A stretch of DNA of 64,000 nt from Beverwykella pulmonaria (taxonomy: Eukaryota > Ascomycota > Dothideomycetes > Pleosporales > Melanommataceae). The notes below the pieces were generated by a model. That model was not told the origin of the DNA, did no database searches, and saw only the letters and a list, made by a program, of their open reading frames with translations. Positions 47,470 to 59,222 of the stretch are shown here, piece after piece (the first letter of the stretch is position 1; every line of letters starts with the position of its first letter). The translations under genes were made by a program, and so were the position numbers. The stretch covers positions 2,141,837 through 2,205,836 of the forward strand of contig BCHH01000001.1 in assembly GCA_001599595.1 (NCBI GenBank), written 5' to 3'.

Positions 47470-47728
47470 ACTGTCACGGAGTGCCACTGTCAAGAGTACT
47501 GTAGAATACAATACCCTCCGAACGACGAGCCTGACAAGTTATAAGAGGGGTTTGTTGATACATTCGGCAACTAACCAACTAAACTTAGAATGTACAACCG
47601 AGCCCTAATCGGGCTCAGCCTACGCACGAACCAGACCCCTGATGCACGAACCATGCCGAGTACTTATTGAACGCGAAGGACCTGTGTCGTAGAGTACAGT
47701 ACCCTTGACAGTGTCACTCCGTGACACT
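47470..47728 (+). mobile_element. MITE-like element, 31-bp terminal inverted repeats
   Basis: The ends 47470-47500 and 47698-47728 are inverted copies sharing TGTCACGGAGTG-CACTGTCAAG-GTACTGTA with about three mismatches. The 259-bp body has no coding capacity. The interior includes the right arm of the inverted repeat also found at 43277-43450. I could not define a target-site duplication. Confidence 0.7.
47514..47682 (-). repeat. Right arm of inverted repeat (about 169 bp)
   Basis: Reverse-complement partner of 43277-43450. It lies wholly inside the TIR-bounded element at 47470-47728. The left copy lacks those TIRs. Confidence 0.85.
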
Positions 47729-48282
47729 GCGTCTTCTTCGTCTTATGTTTCCTCCTGTTAGTTTATTAGGATACAATGCTTATCATTTGAGCCTCTTCTA
47801 TCCCCTTACAAGGATATTGTAGTTGAAGACTCTCATCTTAGGATGAGCTTCCTGGGCGACGACCAGGGATCTAGGGTATCTTAGTTGATGAAGTCTGCTT
47901 AGGAGAGCACCTTCTTGATTGTGCTAAGGACTAGATTGGAGATGGGCAAATTGATTCCTATAGCTTGGATTTAGTAAACTTCTGGAAGGATCTTAAGGTT
48001 TCCTACTGTCACGGTAACCATCGTGGTTCCCCTGACAAGCTAGCTTCCCCTGACACATTACGCGACACCTTGGCTACCCACGAGCCCAGCACGATCTGTA
48101 TACAGCCTGGCAGAGAAACTTTCCTTTCTCCACATCTGACGTCTTGAACCATCACGACAGTAGCACGTAGCAATCAATCCCTGAATCTGATACCTGATAT
48201 CTAGTGTTCATACCTGAATGCCTCGTCGCCGTGACACCTACTGAACTCCTGAGGTGACTCGGACTAATACCTTGCCTAATAC

Positions 48283-48800
48283 CTTCCAACAAAGCCAACG
48301 ACTCCTGTATGACCTTACTGTCAATTATTATACTGCATGAATAAGAATACCAGCACCACCACAGCTTCTAGTTAATCTTGATAGAGAGGGGGGCACAGGG
48401 AAGGCATTTGCTATTAAGACTATATCAGTTGCTTTAGATAGCCTGGCCTCAAGTTCAGACCAGCCATCTCCAATTGCACGCTGTGTGTCGACTGGTGTAG
48501 CAGCATATCTAATCTCTAGAAAGACGCTCAACTCTGTCTTCCGTATCCCTCTTGTACCCAAAGACTAGGTCCTAGAGTTATTACCGCCAGCAGCAATACA
48601 ACAAATCTAGGCCGTCTTCAGGCATATCCAATATATTGTTATTGATGAGAAGTCAATAGTTGGATTAGTGATGCTTAGTTGGGTCCACAAGCGTTGCTGC
48701 GAAATCTGGCCACAGAGAGCAACTGTACCATTTGCTAGTATTAGTATAATCCTTTCTGGGGATTTCTGCCAATTACCTCCTGTTGTAAAGGGCTGCATCC
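48283..48800 (+). mobile_element. Decayed Helitron-type PIF1 helicase fragment
   Basis: One frame shows QRLLYDLTVNYYTA, then a Walker A relic REGGTGKAFAIKTISVALDS, STGVAAYLISRKTLNSVFRI (PIF1 TGVAA...TLHS motif), a Walker B-type block IQYIVIDEKSIVGLVMLSW and ISIILSGDFCQLPPV (GDF-QLPPV motif). In-frame TAG codons at 48566 and 48608 and another stop near 48338 break it, and the final Lys/Ser of Walker A has become GKA. The motif spacing is that of the PIF1-like helicase domain carried by Helitron rolling-circle transposons. Helitron Rep and terminal hairpin were not found, so only a fragment remains. Confidence 0.8.
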
Positions 48801-48857
48801 TCGATCAGAGCCTTGATCCATGGGCGGGGCCTGCACGCCCACATACCTCCCGCCATG

Positions 48858-49537
48858 TCAACTCCCAATCACGCATTGCTCGTCGCTATGGAGGAGACCC
48901 ACAGTCTGCCGCTGAACAACCCGCTCCCGTTTGCAAGGACCGAGATGGAAATGCTGACCTCGATATGTCCGTCTCTCCATCTACAGCCAATCACGCCGCT
49001 GTGTCGCAAGAACGACGTTATCAAGAATCTCGCAACCTGCCGCATCTTCCACTTTGCAAGACATCGCCGCTCCGACCCGCTTGAGCCATCGCGCAGCTGC
49101 TTGCTACCCGAAGACTGGCAGACCTCGCCGCTTACGGTGGGCGACTTCCTTGATCGCCGGCTGCAGGTCCAGGACCGCCAGTCATCACCGTCACCGCCGT
49201 TCCTGGGGTACTTGTCCGCATGTTCGACGGGAGCGAACTAGACCGCTCAGCTGGCGGACAAGAGCATTCATTTAGTGAGTGTGCTGCAGCTGGCGGGGTT
49301 CCGGATCGGCATTGCGTAGATGTGGCGAGGAGCCTGTATGAGATGATCCAAGATGAGGGGATGATGAACCGCGCAGTTTATCGCGGAATACATCACGCGG
49401 TAAGTGCACTGAGAGGTGGACGGCTTGAGGAAGAGAGGAAGAGGAATGTACAACTTATGCTTGACTTTGAAGGCGGGGTGAGAGCGGAAAGGCTTGCAGA
49501 TTTCTATTGGGTTCCCTACGTCTACTATGGCGTTTAG
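48858..49537 (+). CDS. Possible hypothetical gene, structure unresolved
   Basis: Two frames look coding. The first starts at ATG 48858 (MSTPNHALLVAMEETHSLPL...) and is open to 49241. The second covers about 49172-49537 and contains VARSLYEMIQDEGMMNRAVY and LMLDFEGGVRAERLADFYWV, ending VPYVYYGV. Within the second frame a 45-bp intron (49275-49319, GTGAGT...CGTAG) keeps phase. I could not find a clean intron joining the two frames. I recognise no family. GC content is higher than in the flanking repeats, so this may be a young or lineage-specific gene, or a frameshifted relic next to the Helitron fragment. Confidence 0.3.
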
Positions 49538-52200
49538 ACGCCATTGCAAGGGTGCCATCGCGACTGGATAACCCAAGGCTCACGAAGGCAGGCGATACAT
49601 CACAACCTGGCTCACGTTCGAAACTCCTCCAACGTCATTGATACAGTATATCTAGGCATCAACCACATCATCGACTGTTCTAGGGGCCGTAACTTGCGAC
49701 TTTACGGTGCGATTGCGCTCGCTTGAAAGTTTCATCTCTACCGTCGTAGATACGTCGGCCACCTAACTCTAAAGTTTGTTGGTTCATGTTTCGTAGTATA
49801 AGAGCAAGAAGGTACGTGCGGTGTAGCTTACGTTTTAATCGCTGTGCTCGATTTAGCAACGTTCATCTAGGCGGTATATACTCAAAAAGAACCGTAGGAT
49901 TCAACAGTACTCAATTAGGGGGACTAGAAGTTGTTCTATTGTGGATTCAGCGTCTACACATTCGAGTGTATTAGTCTCGGGATTATTGGATGTGGAGAAA
50001 ATATGTACGCCTGCTTAGATCTGATCCAAGACTAGTGACGGAAAGCTATGTCTAAGGGCGGATACTGCACTTCCGTACGGTTTACCACCACTAGCAGGGA
50101 GGGCGGCCGATCCGCACCGGCCACAGGGTTGTGGGGCTGCAATGGGATACATCCATACACAACGTGAGGTGGCGGATTCATCTCGGACATTTTTTTCACT
50201 GCAGTCTTTCGCTTAGCTAGCTGCCGCTGCAAGGTGGCCCCTGCGGCCCGACGAACCCTGTACCGGAGCCCCGATGGCAACGTTAACCCCTCACCCCTGA
50301 ATGCATCTCAATGGCCCAACCTCTGGTCCCGCCAGCACCTAAGGGACGCGCTAGGAAACTTAGTGCAAAGGTACTAGAGGCCCAACAGTCGCTAAGGGCA
50401 CGAAATAGCACACTACAATCAGCACAGAACGAAGAGCAACAACTGTAACCCAGCCTGCACCTCGAATGGTGTTGCATGTGACGGACACCTGATTGTCCCT
50501 CTTCTTCCCCTTGTCCTTGCTCCAAGGAGAGCCGTTGCGCTTTTCCCTCTTAGAGTCATGTTCTGTACCGAGACTAGAAAAAGAGATGCTGGAACGCTGA
50601 CAAGTGTGGCCTTGGGTCGGACGCTCAGAAGAAGCACGAGTAGGAACCCCAGTTTCGATACTGCGCTCCTCCATTCAAAGTTGAAACTTTGTACTAAGAG
50701 AGACAGGAGACAGAGCCCAACACGAGTCGGTGACGGAGCACCTTGGCCACCAACGTTCCGGAGAGCTGTTCAATAAAGCGCTGCGGGGTTACCTTGAGGA
50801 GAACCATAAGCTCCTAGGGACATGGAAGTCCCTTCCCAGTTCCAAGACAGCTAATCTACCTCCTCAAGGGGAATCTGCTAGCTCAACCTTAAGAAAATAC
50901 GACCAGAACCACCAACAATACTTAAACTTCTACTTACATGTTGCAATGTGAGAGCTCTGAGTGGGAGGGGGCATAATAATATTGCTTGAGGTGCCAACCT
51001 AGAACCAGGCTGGTGCTATATACTCGGACATCTGCCCAGCCATCTTGGTCACGTGCCTATCATGTGCCTGTCACGTGGATGTCGCGTGTCCCAGTCTCGG
51101 CTAGCCGGCTGCCCTTCAACATTACGAACCCCTTACATTATATGCCCCATACTTTTAGATCTCGTCCCTGGCCTAATCCCTTCTTCGCGCCTCTGTTCTG
51201 CACCCTATAATGGGTCACGTCACACAGATACTACTAACACTACGTTTGGATTAATGGGTGGCATTGCAAATTGCAACACTTGAGCTAAGCGAGAACTCTT
51301 TGGAGACTCATGCTTATTGCCGTAGAAAGGCGGCGGTACGATCCCCTTGTTGATGTGTAGATAAATGGTTAGGCTTGCCCTGCTTCGCTCACGGCTAGCG
51401 GTCCTCCAGGGTCATACCAGCTCTCCGGTGACTGGTACAAGAACAGGTACGAGGAGTTCTTCAATGAGTTCTTCGAGACCTTCCCCACGGCGGGTAGGTG
51501 ATCCTTTCTTGTAATTAGAACAGGTACTAAACAACGTGGTAGTCAATTCTATCCTCGGTAAGTAGCCTGAGTGGAAGCACGTCGACTCTTTCTAGAAGAT
51601 TCTAGAGGAGGCCCACGAAGACGGCTTGTCGCTGCCTTGGATGTGCGACGGCCTCGACTTCAACTTGGTCAACAGCAACCTAACACTTAAGGTCTCACTA
51701 ATCTCAATCTCGATCAATGCCCAACTTAGCGCGACTACTTTGCTCCTGGAGGCGGAACTTAGTAGAAGTTTACTAGGAATGCAAAGGGTATGTACGGCAT
51801 TAAGATGGGGAACCTCTTCCTTTGCTATACCCGCGGCGCTGTGTACGACAGTTACGAAAATTTAAGGCTTCGGGGGTTATGCATTCCCTGTAATATGGAT
51901 AATACTGCGTGCCTGCGGTTTTGTGAGTATTCTTCTTGCACCCCTAACGACTAGACGCTACCACAGCAGGTTCCCTGACGCAAGCTAGATGACAACGGTG
52001 GTTCTCCTAACAATTAAAGATGAAAAAGAAGGTCAAGGTTGGCTGCGATTAAAGAAGCAACTGCCTGTGGCTCTAAAGAAGAATGAACAGCAGAGTGATG
52101 TTTAGGATCCTATCGACGTTTCCCTGGGCTTTGATGATGAGTCCTGTTCAGAGTAAAATAAAAAATAACGACCAGGGCCCGCTTACTAATCCATTAGGTA
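49538..52200. other. Decayed sequence, probably transposon or gene relics
   Basis: No intact ORF. Short stretches read as protein between stops, for example GSYQLSGDWYKNRYEEFFNE near 51,415-51,475, EEAHEDGLSLPWMCDGLDFN near 51,607-51,665 and GMYGIKMGNLFLCYTRGAVY near 51,787-51,845. They share no family I can name. This looks like one or more degraded genes or elements on the plus strand. Confidence 0.35.
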
Positions 52201-52955
52201 AGAAATGGGTTGGACGGATCTAATATTTTCCGAAACTCCGAATTTGTTGGCTTACACGCCTCCATTTTCGGCGGCAAATATCGCAAGATGTGGAGGCATC
52301 TAAGCCAAACCAAAATCGTTTAAGAGAAAAGCTTGGATAACGCGCGCTCAAGCTTTTACCCTTGGATCGTTCTTTCATGTATCCGCAAAAGCTTGGACCT
52401 CCCTCCAACCTTGGCCAAACCACAACTCCATGCATGGTAGTGTGGAGGCATGCCGTCATCTTACACCACGAACATGTGTACGAAAGGAATGACGTCATAT
52501 CCATGAAAATGGTTCCTCGTCCAGCCATATTCAACACCAGGACAATCGAATACACACCATGAACTGGATACCCATCTCATCGCCAAGTTCCACGGCCTCC
52601 ATCCACCTCTCCGTCGTACCTCCATTCCTTTCAAGTTGACATCCTTTGGTGACTGTCCGTTGTAATTCGCCGCCTCCTTATCTACATCCTAGCTTCGAGT
52701 CGAGCCCTCATCATCATCACTCGTCAAAACCTGGCAATTCCAGATTTCTAACCTCCCCTACCCGGTTGTCCTCGCGGCTAGCAAGGCTGAGCTAGAGCTA
52801 GTAAACTGCCCCTCTCTTCTCACACTACTGCGAAACCACATATATAAAGAACTCTTTGTGTCCCGCTCCCTTCCCCCTCTCCTATCTACAAACAATTTCT
52901 TGACCCCACTACCACCAACCCCCAAATCCTACATCCACCTCATCCAACTTTCATT
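52201..52955. other. Intergenic, promoter of the 66-aa gene
   Basis: The last 120 bp are C/T- and ACC-rich with a TATATAAA-like stretch (about 52840-52850), which could be a TATA-type promoter for the gene at 52956. Otherwise nothing is recognised. Confidence 0.4.
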
Positions 52956-53233
52956 ATGAACAACCAAAACAACGCTGCCACAGGCCAAAAGGACTACCTC
53001 GATAAAGCGCTCGATGCCGCCGAGAAGAAATTCGGTGGTTCCGCCGGCGCAAACCCAGATAAGAACCGCAATATCAACGAGAAGATCGTATGTCTATCCC
53101 CCTTCCTAGTTTCGTCCAACCAAGATGAGGATCAGAATAAGGGCTAACGACGTGACAATAAAAGACCGACGGTGCACGCGAATTGTTCGAGAAATCGACC
53201 GGCAAGAAGGTGCCTTCCAAATTCAGCAATTGA
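52956..53233 (+). CDS. Conserved small fungal protein (66 aa)
   Basis: The join is 52956-53087 and 53165-53233 (77-bp intron), giving 66 aa. The sequence DYLDKALDAAEKKFGG near the start and TDGARELFEKSTGKKVPSKF at the end match a widespread family of very small, hydrophilic, helix-forming ascomycete proteins. Their function is not known to me. Composition (Lys/Asp/Gly/Asn, no Cys or Trp) suggests a disordered or stress-related cytosolic protein (inference). The TATA-like promoter would suit a regulated gene. Confidence 0.85.
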
Positions 53234-53602
53234 GCTGCGGCACTGAGGATTACGAAGATGGTGCAGTGACGACGAGGTGTGAGATGAAGGAGTACTTATA
53301 TGACGTTTCCACGGCTGGATTTGGAGTACAGATGGGTGGATGAATGGGTGGGAAGGATAGATACCTATGAATTTAGGGTGGGATTTTTATAAGTATCTAA
53401 TTGACATCAATGCAAATAATTACACTTTGAATCGTTGGGAAATTGCTTGGTGTAGAGTGGGTCTTTGTTCAATGTGGATATGCTTACTTACTTCCACGTT
53501 GGGACGGATGAATCTAATCGTCAGAATGAGAAAGTACTGAAATGCGCTGGTAACAAAGCGAGATAGGTATACTGCATAGTCTCAAAGATGCAGGCAAATT
53601 GA
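53234..53602. other. Convergent spacer small protein / TIP20
   Basis: A 369-bp tail-to-tail spacer. Nothing recognised. Confidence 0.4.
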
Positions 53603-56398
53603 CTATCCAGCCAACTCGACCCTCCGTCCTAGCACAGCTCTTGCCTCCGTCTCGCTCAACAACTCCATACCCAGCTCCTCCAGCACATCTCTCGCACTTT
53701 GGTTATCAGCAAAAAGCCTCCTCTCCACTTCCCAAAGGCCCAGCTCTTCCTCGCCTATCCTTGTACCGACTACACTCCCCTGTTCGGTCGCATCTTCCAC
53801 CTCCCCGCCCCATGCTTCCCAATCCTCGCCACCATCCTCTGCCGCGGAACTGGCGCTGTTGTGGCTATCTACTTGCGATTTGCCGCCCTTGACAGGAAGA
53901 CCGACTAGCTGTGCGCCCTCGAGGCACTTCCTCAGCCCGGTTTCGGCAACACTCGGGCCTGCAGCTGCATCCACGACGCGGCAAATGGCTGCGAGATCGG
54001 CGTGCAATTGGGCGGCCCCCGCAGTCGAGAAACGGTGGCGGCTGAGGACGTTGTCCCAAATCACACTGGAAATGGTGCCGAGGACAGCTCGAGCGATGCG
54101 GCGCAGCGGGGCAGAAGCCAGAGCGCGGGACAGGAAGCCCAAAGTACTGGCTAGGTGGGTGAGAAGGGGGTCGAGCTCTGCAGTAGGCGACAGGTTGGCG
54201 TTTACTGAGGCGGACGAGCCGGTGAGGGTGGCCCAAGGATTGCTGCAAAAGTAAATATTTGGTACCACGCTGTGACTTCCGCATTGGGGGGGACGTACAT
54301 ATGTCGGTAGGGCCGCAGCGCCTCCCGCACATTACCGTTCAACGTGTCGGTGATGATCTTTTCGCTGCGGACGCGGAGGCGGGAGTACCAGCCGGCGGTT
54401 TCGTCGAAGAGAGCGCCGCCGTCGCCGCCACCGCCCACCGCGCTTGATGTTCGCTCGGCGACGTCGCCCACTGTCATGGAGCCGATGGTGTTGGCTTGGC
54501 GCGCACGCTCCTGGAGCTCCTCCCAGATGTCGAGAAAGAACTAGCCAAGGGTTAGCCCTCGGGACACAGATCCGGTGCGGAGTCAACGTACCACGTCGTC
54601 GCTCCAGTCCCGCAATGCCCTTTCGAGGTAGTCTGCACTACCATATGTCTTGCAGAGGCGCTCAAGACCTTCCATGCCCAGCAGCTTTTCCTGTTCTTCT
54701 TTGGTGACGCCTCCCACAGCACGCCCAAAGGACGTGGTCATGGTGAGGTAAGCTTCGAGGTTGCTCTGGAGGCGCTCATGGAGCTTGTCGAAGATGGCGA
54801 TCTGAATGTCGATTAAGAATTGAAGCTTTTGCGAGAATGAGCTGAGGGGTCGATATCGGTCTGTAGGGACGATCAGAAAAGAGGAGTCAGTTTTCCAGAA
54901 TTGCGATCCCCACCTGTGATTGTTTCCAGTAAGTCGTTCACGCGAATCGCTCCCTTGGTAGGTTTTGTGGCTTTTGGATCGACGCTTTCATAGTCAAGAT
55001 CGCCAAAGTCGGGAGCGTCGACAATACTCTGGTACCGAGCCAGTGCAACTGGCGCAAGTCAGCATCCCAATGGAAAGCTCGGCTAGAAAGTGGTGCATAC
55101 AGTCCTTCTCCACCTGCAGCCACCGCCCAAACCAGTCGGCCTGGACGAGGAATTCCCAGGCAAGGCCCTTCCACCCTTGTAGGCCATAGCCGCCATCGTA
55201 CCTCCATTCCTCCCGAATGGTGGTGTCGAAGCTCATGAGCTCGTGCATCAAGTGGCTCAACAGCTGTGGTTGGCCGGCCACTTTCGGGAGCAGGGCGCCA
55301 ATCTTTGTCCTCAGCATGGGGAGCAGGGCGGTGATGAAGGCAGACGTTGCGTCGATGTAAACGGGATGGAGGGCGAGGTCCGTTCCACGGAATTGCCGCA
55401 GCAGGACGGGCTGCATGAAATCGAGGACAAATCCGTTGTAGTCGTTCAGAAGCCCGGTAATATGCGAAAGGAAATATTCGGGTCTATCCATTCGGTTGGT
55501 TGGCTTGTCGCCTTCGAAGTGGTATCGAAACCGCATCTCCAGAGGCTTGACCAGCACCTCGAACGGAAAAAGCACTGCAGGGAGCTTGTTCTTGGCCTCC
55601 CGCGCGCTGGAGTATGCCATGCCCTCGAGCTCGGGCATCTGCAGATCCAGCAGTTTCCCTACCGCCGTGTCCCATTCCTCCAGCAGCTGGCTCGGGATGG
55701 CGGCCTGGGGCGTGGGCCACCGTATCTTCTTCAGGACCTTGTCGAGGTCAGACGCGAAGGCGTCCAAGATCTGGGTGCGGAGGGCGAGGGTGATCTGGTT
55801 GACGTGGTGGAGCAATTGGGGGGCAGCGCCCTCGGCGTCGGCCTGGAGGAGGATCAGGCGGGTGTGCAGCGAGCGGAGCTGCTTGTAGGGAGCCAGGGCG
55901 GCCTCGTTGGAGGTTTGCAGCTGCGACTGCGCTTCATTGCTCAGCACATGGACCTCAGCCAGCAGCTCGACGTAGGCATTGGCCACGTCCAGCCGCTGCA
56001 GCGTGCCGAGCACGGCCTCAAATCGGGGGAGGGCGTCGTCGCTCGTCTCTGACTCCGTCACGGCCATCAGCCTGCGGTCGATGTCTGCCTGTGCCACGGC
56101 GAAGTCGCGGGCGCGCTCGTGCAGCGACGTCTGGTGGTGGTGGGCGGCCTGCTTGGCCGCGTGGAGGTCGCGCTGGGCATCGTGGAGCTGGCGGGCGTCA
56201 GCGGGAGGTCGCGCATCGCTGGACGCGGGCGTCTCTGTGGTTTACCTGCTGCTGGAGGAGGCCGTGCTGGGTGTGGATGTTGGCCAGCAGCGCATCCAGC
56301 GAGTCGAGGTCGCCCAGCGTCTGCAGCTTGTCGTCGAGATAGTCGGCGGCGCGGCTCTGGCCCTCGTCCATGGCCTCGGTGGCCTCGATGCCGTCCAT
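53603..56398 (-). CDS. TIP20: RINT1/TIP20 family Dsl1-complex tether subunit
   Basis: The model is the complement of 53603-54242, 54299-54540, 54592-54860, 54914-55048, 55101-56187 and 56246-56398. Six exons give 841 aa, all in phase. The N terminus is a coiled-coil (DYLDDKLQTLGDLDSLDALL, then LHDAQRDLHAAKQ). The conserved RINT-1/TIP-1 domain follows from about residue 190 on: MRFRYHFEGDKPTNRMDRPE, EYFLSHITGLLNDY and WEFLVQADWFGRWLQVEKDF. Yeast Tip20 with Dsl1 and Sec39 tethers COPI vesicles at the ER. Metazoan RINT1 also links to Rad50 and checkpoints. The extreme C terminus is less conserved and acidic in the middle (EDGGEDWEAWGGEVED). Confidence 0.92.
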
Positions 56399-56857
56399 GG
56401 CCGTCTGATGTCGCTGCTGTGCTGCTGTGCTGGCTAGCTGTATGGGTCGCGCGCGGGACGAGGTGTGCTTGTGCTTGTGCCGGCGCCAGTCAGGGTGTCG
56501 TGGCGCCCCCGATCGATCGCGACGACGGTTCCTCGCTTGGCGCTGCCGTTGTCTCAGCGGAAGCGAGCTGGCGACGCAGCCTCCTAGGCGGTTTCTGGAG
56601 CAGAGAGGCCGCTATCGAGAACCTTCAATGCGCCCTGCCGTGCTCACACGCCTGCACAGCACGCTCCGCGCTCCTCCTTCACCGCTTGCACACGGGCTGG
56701 TGTGCTGGGGGCCGGCCCTGAACCCCAGTACTTATAGCCGTCTGTGCCCCTTGCTTCCGCTTGCATCTCGATCGCTTTTCTCCCCCGCCCGATTACCGAG
56801 ATCCTTGGAACTCGAATATTTTTCCGCCGCCGCCGCTGAGCCGCCCACACCGTCGCC
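56399..56857. promoter_or_regulatory. Divergent promoter TIP20 / NOP9
   Basis: 459 bp between divergent start codons. Long overlapping ORFs here on both strands reflect high GC, not coding. Confidence 0.5.
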
Positions 56858-59027
56858 ATGCCCAAGGAGCACAAGAAGCGCGGCCGCCGCGACGAGCAGA
56901 AGAAGCGCAAGCGCGAGCACGACGACCACGACGAGGGCGGAAAGCGGCACAAGAAGGCCGACGACCATGTCCCGCACCACCCCGCCGCAGAGGAGGCCCA
57001 GACGCCGTACCAGGACGACGCATACAGCGGCGCCCCCCGCCCAGAAGCCCTGGCCTTCTATGGCATGCTCGACGAAGACGAGCAGGAGTACTTCAAGCGC
57101 GCAGACGAGCTGCTCGAGCTGAATCAGTTTGGCGACGCAGAAGAGCGCGCGCTGTTCCTCGAGAATGTGTACCGGGAAGCCGAGGGCAAGGAACTCAAAA
57201 TTGCACACAGCCAGTCGTGCTCGAGACTGATGGAAAGGCTGATCCTTCTGTCCACCCCGGCACAGCTCAAGGCCTTGTTCCAGAAGTTCAGCGGCCAGTG
57301 AGTAGCCCCCGTACGAGAAACCATGCACCGCGCTCACCCTCGACAGCTTCCTCGACCTCGTCCAGCACCGATTCGCCTCGCACTGTTGCGAAGCGCTATT
57401 CATACACGCAGCCCCAATCGTCACCCAAGAACGATCCAAGCCAGAGCCCGCCCATGCCCCTCTACCGTCGGATCCCGACGCCGTCGTCGTCTCCATGGAA
57501 AACCTCTTTCTATACACTCTGGGAGAGTTGGAAGGGCAGCTGGGATTTCTCATGACAGACCGGTTCGCCTCGCATGTCCTGCGGGTGCTCTTGGTAGTGC
57601 TGGCTGGCGCGCCTCTGGAGAAGCCAAACCAAAGGTCGGTTGTTCAGAGCAAGAGGAAGGAAAAGGTCGGCGTATCAGGATCGGAGAAAAACAAAGAGTG
57701 GCTGCTGGAGGAGAGGGCTGTTCCGCAATCGTTTCTAAGCGCATTGGAGAAGGTCATCAACGACACCGTATCTGGGCTGGACACGTCCTATCTCCGCGCC
57801 CTAGCCACACATCCAACCGGCAATCCTACCTTGCAAATGCTACTCCAACTTGAGCTGGCTCAATTTGGAAAATCACGCGCCAAGGACGAGAATTCCATTA
57901 TACACAGGCTCTTGCCCGACGACCCGATCGCAGAGGGCACCGAGAGTGCAGCCTTTATCAATGGTCTCGTGTATGACCCACTTGGCTCACGTCTCCTGGA
58001 AACCATCATCGAGAACGCGCCCGGAAAATTCTTCAAGGCCATCTACAGAGAGTTCTTCAAGGAGCGCATGGGCAGTCTGGCGCGGAACGAGATTGCAGGC
58101 TATGTTGCTGGAAAGATTTTGGAGCGATTGGGTAAGGAGGATTTGGACGAGGCCATGCGTCAAATGGTTGAGTACATCCCCAGTCTGGTCGAGCGCAACA
58201 GAACAGCGATTCTAAAGACGCTCATCGAGCGCTGCGCAGTCCGAGGCGTAGACACGACACGAATCAAAGCTCAACTCGAAATGGCATATGGGGGTTTGAA
58301 TGGGTTCGAGGTCACACGCATGCTCAAACTTGTCGAGGCTCCTTCGGATGAGGACACGTCGGAAGCAAAGCATTCCCAGCTACATCCGGAAAAAGTCCAT
58401 GGCTCTCTGCTTGCACAGGCCATGATGGCCGTCCCAGGGCCTTTGGGCAATCTCATATTCGACTCGTTGGCGCGACTCGGTACACATTTGTCCGTGCAGG
58501 TTGCGCGCGATCCCACCGCCTCCAGGACACTGCAAGCGGCCTTGGTATCACCCAACGCCTCTGTCATATTCCGACGAAAGATGATCCAGCAATTCTACGG
58601 CCACGTCGGCGAACTTGCGCTTGATCCCGCCGGCTCTCACGTTGTCGATTCCATCTGGCAAGGCACGCACGGGTTGGCCTTTATCCGCGAGCGTGTCGCA
58701 GAAGAGCTGGCGGAAAACGAGGCATCGTTGCGAGAATCATTTGTGGGCCGCGCCGTCTGGCGCAACTGGCAAATGGATCTGTACAAGCGGCGGCGCGCAG
58801 ACTGGGTGAAGCAGTCCAAGTGGGCAGCTGGTAACGAGGGCTTCCAGTCGTTCCCCGAGGGCAATAACGACATCCCGCCTAATTTCAGAGCGGCCAAACA
58901 ACCCACGGCAATTGAGCTGGCGAGGCAGAAACATGCGGCTACAAAGTTGGCACAGGCGAAGGAGACCAAGAAAGAGAAGGGAGGTAGCGAGAAGGGCAAA
59001 GGAAAGGCATCGGTTGTTGCGCAATAG
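56858..59027 (+). CDS. NOP9: Nucleolar pre-ribosomal Pumilio-repeat protein NOP9
   Basis: The join is 56858-57297 and 57347-59027 (49-bp intron, phase 2), giving 706 aa. The N terminus is highly basic/His-rich ([20 protein letters not shown]). Pumilio-like helical repeats follow from about residue 85: [77 protein letters not shown] and [14 protein letters not shown]. The C terminus is Lys-rich. Nop9 binds 20S pre-rRNA near the ITS1 site and blocks premature cleavage by Nob1 in 40S biogenesis. Joining exons at [15 protein letters not shown] restores the conserved repeat. Confidence 0.95.
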
Positions 59028-59222
59028 CGGCTTGTACGGGTTGTTTGTATGATGTGATGGATTTGGCGGATAGATAATTTGGTAATCAGACGACGCGGTG
59101 AAGATTTTCTGCCGATTAGTTATCTAAGTTGATAGCGACATCCCGCTTGTATTGGGCTAGTGAGTGACGTGCTTTTGGTCCCGCCTTTTTCCCGTCTTTC
59201 TTCGAATTTCAAGGTCGACATC
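59028..59222. other. Intergenic NOP9 / decarboxylase
   Basis: A short tandem-gene spacer with no feature recognised. Confidence 0.4.

Noticed and set aside
49267..49290. 16-bp GT...AG interval as an intron
   Set aside because: Too short to be spliced; the 45-bp interval 49275-49319 is more credible.
55243..56052. 269-aa plus-strand ORF inside TIP20
   Set aside because: Antisense to a well-conserved coding exon in a GC-rich stretch.
56732..57553. 273-aa minus-strand ORF over NOP9
   Set aside because: Antisense shadow; NOP9 repeats are on the plus strand.
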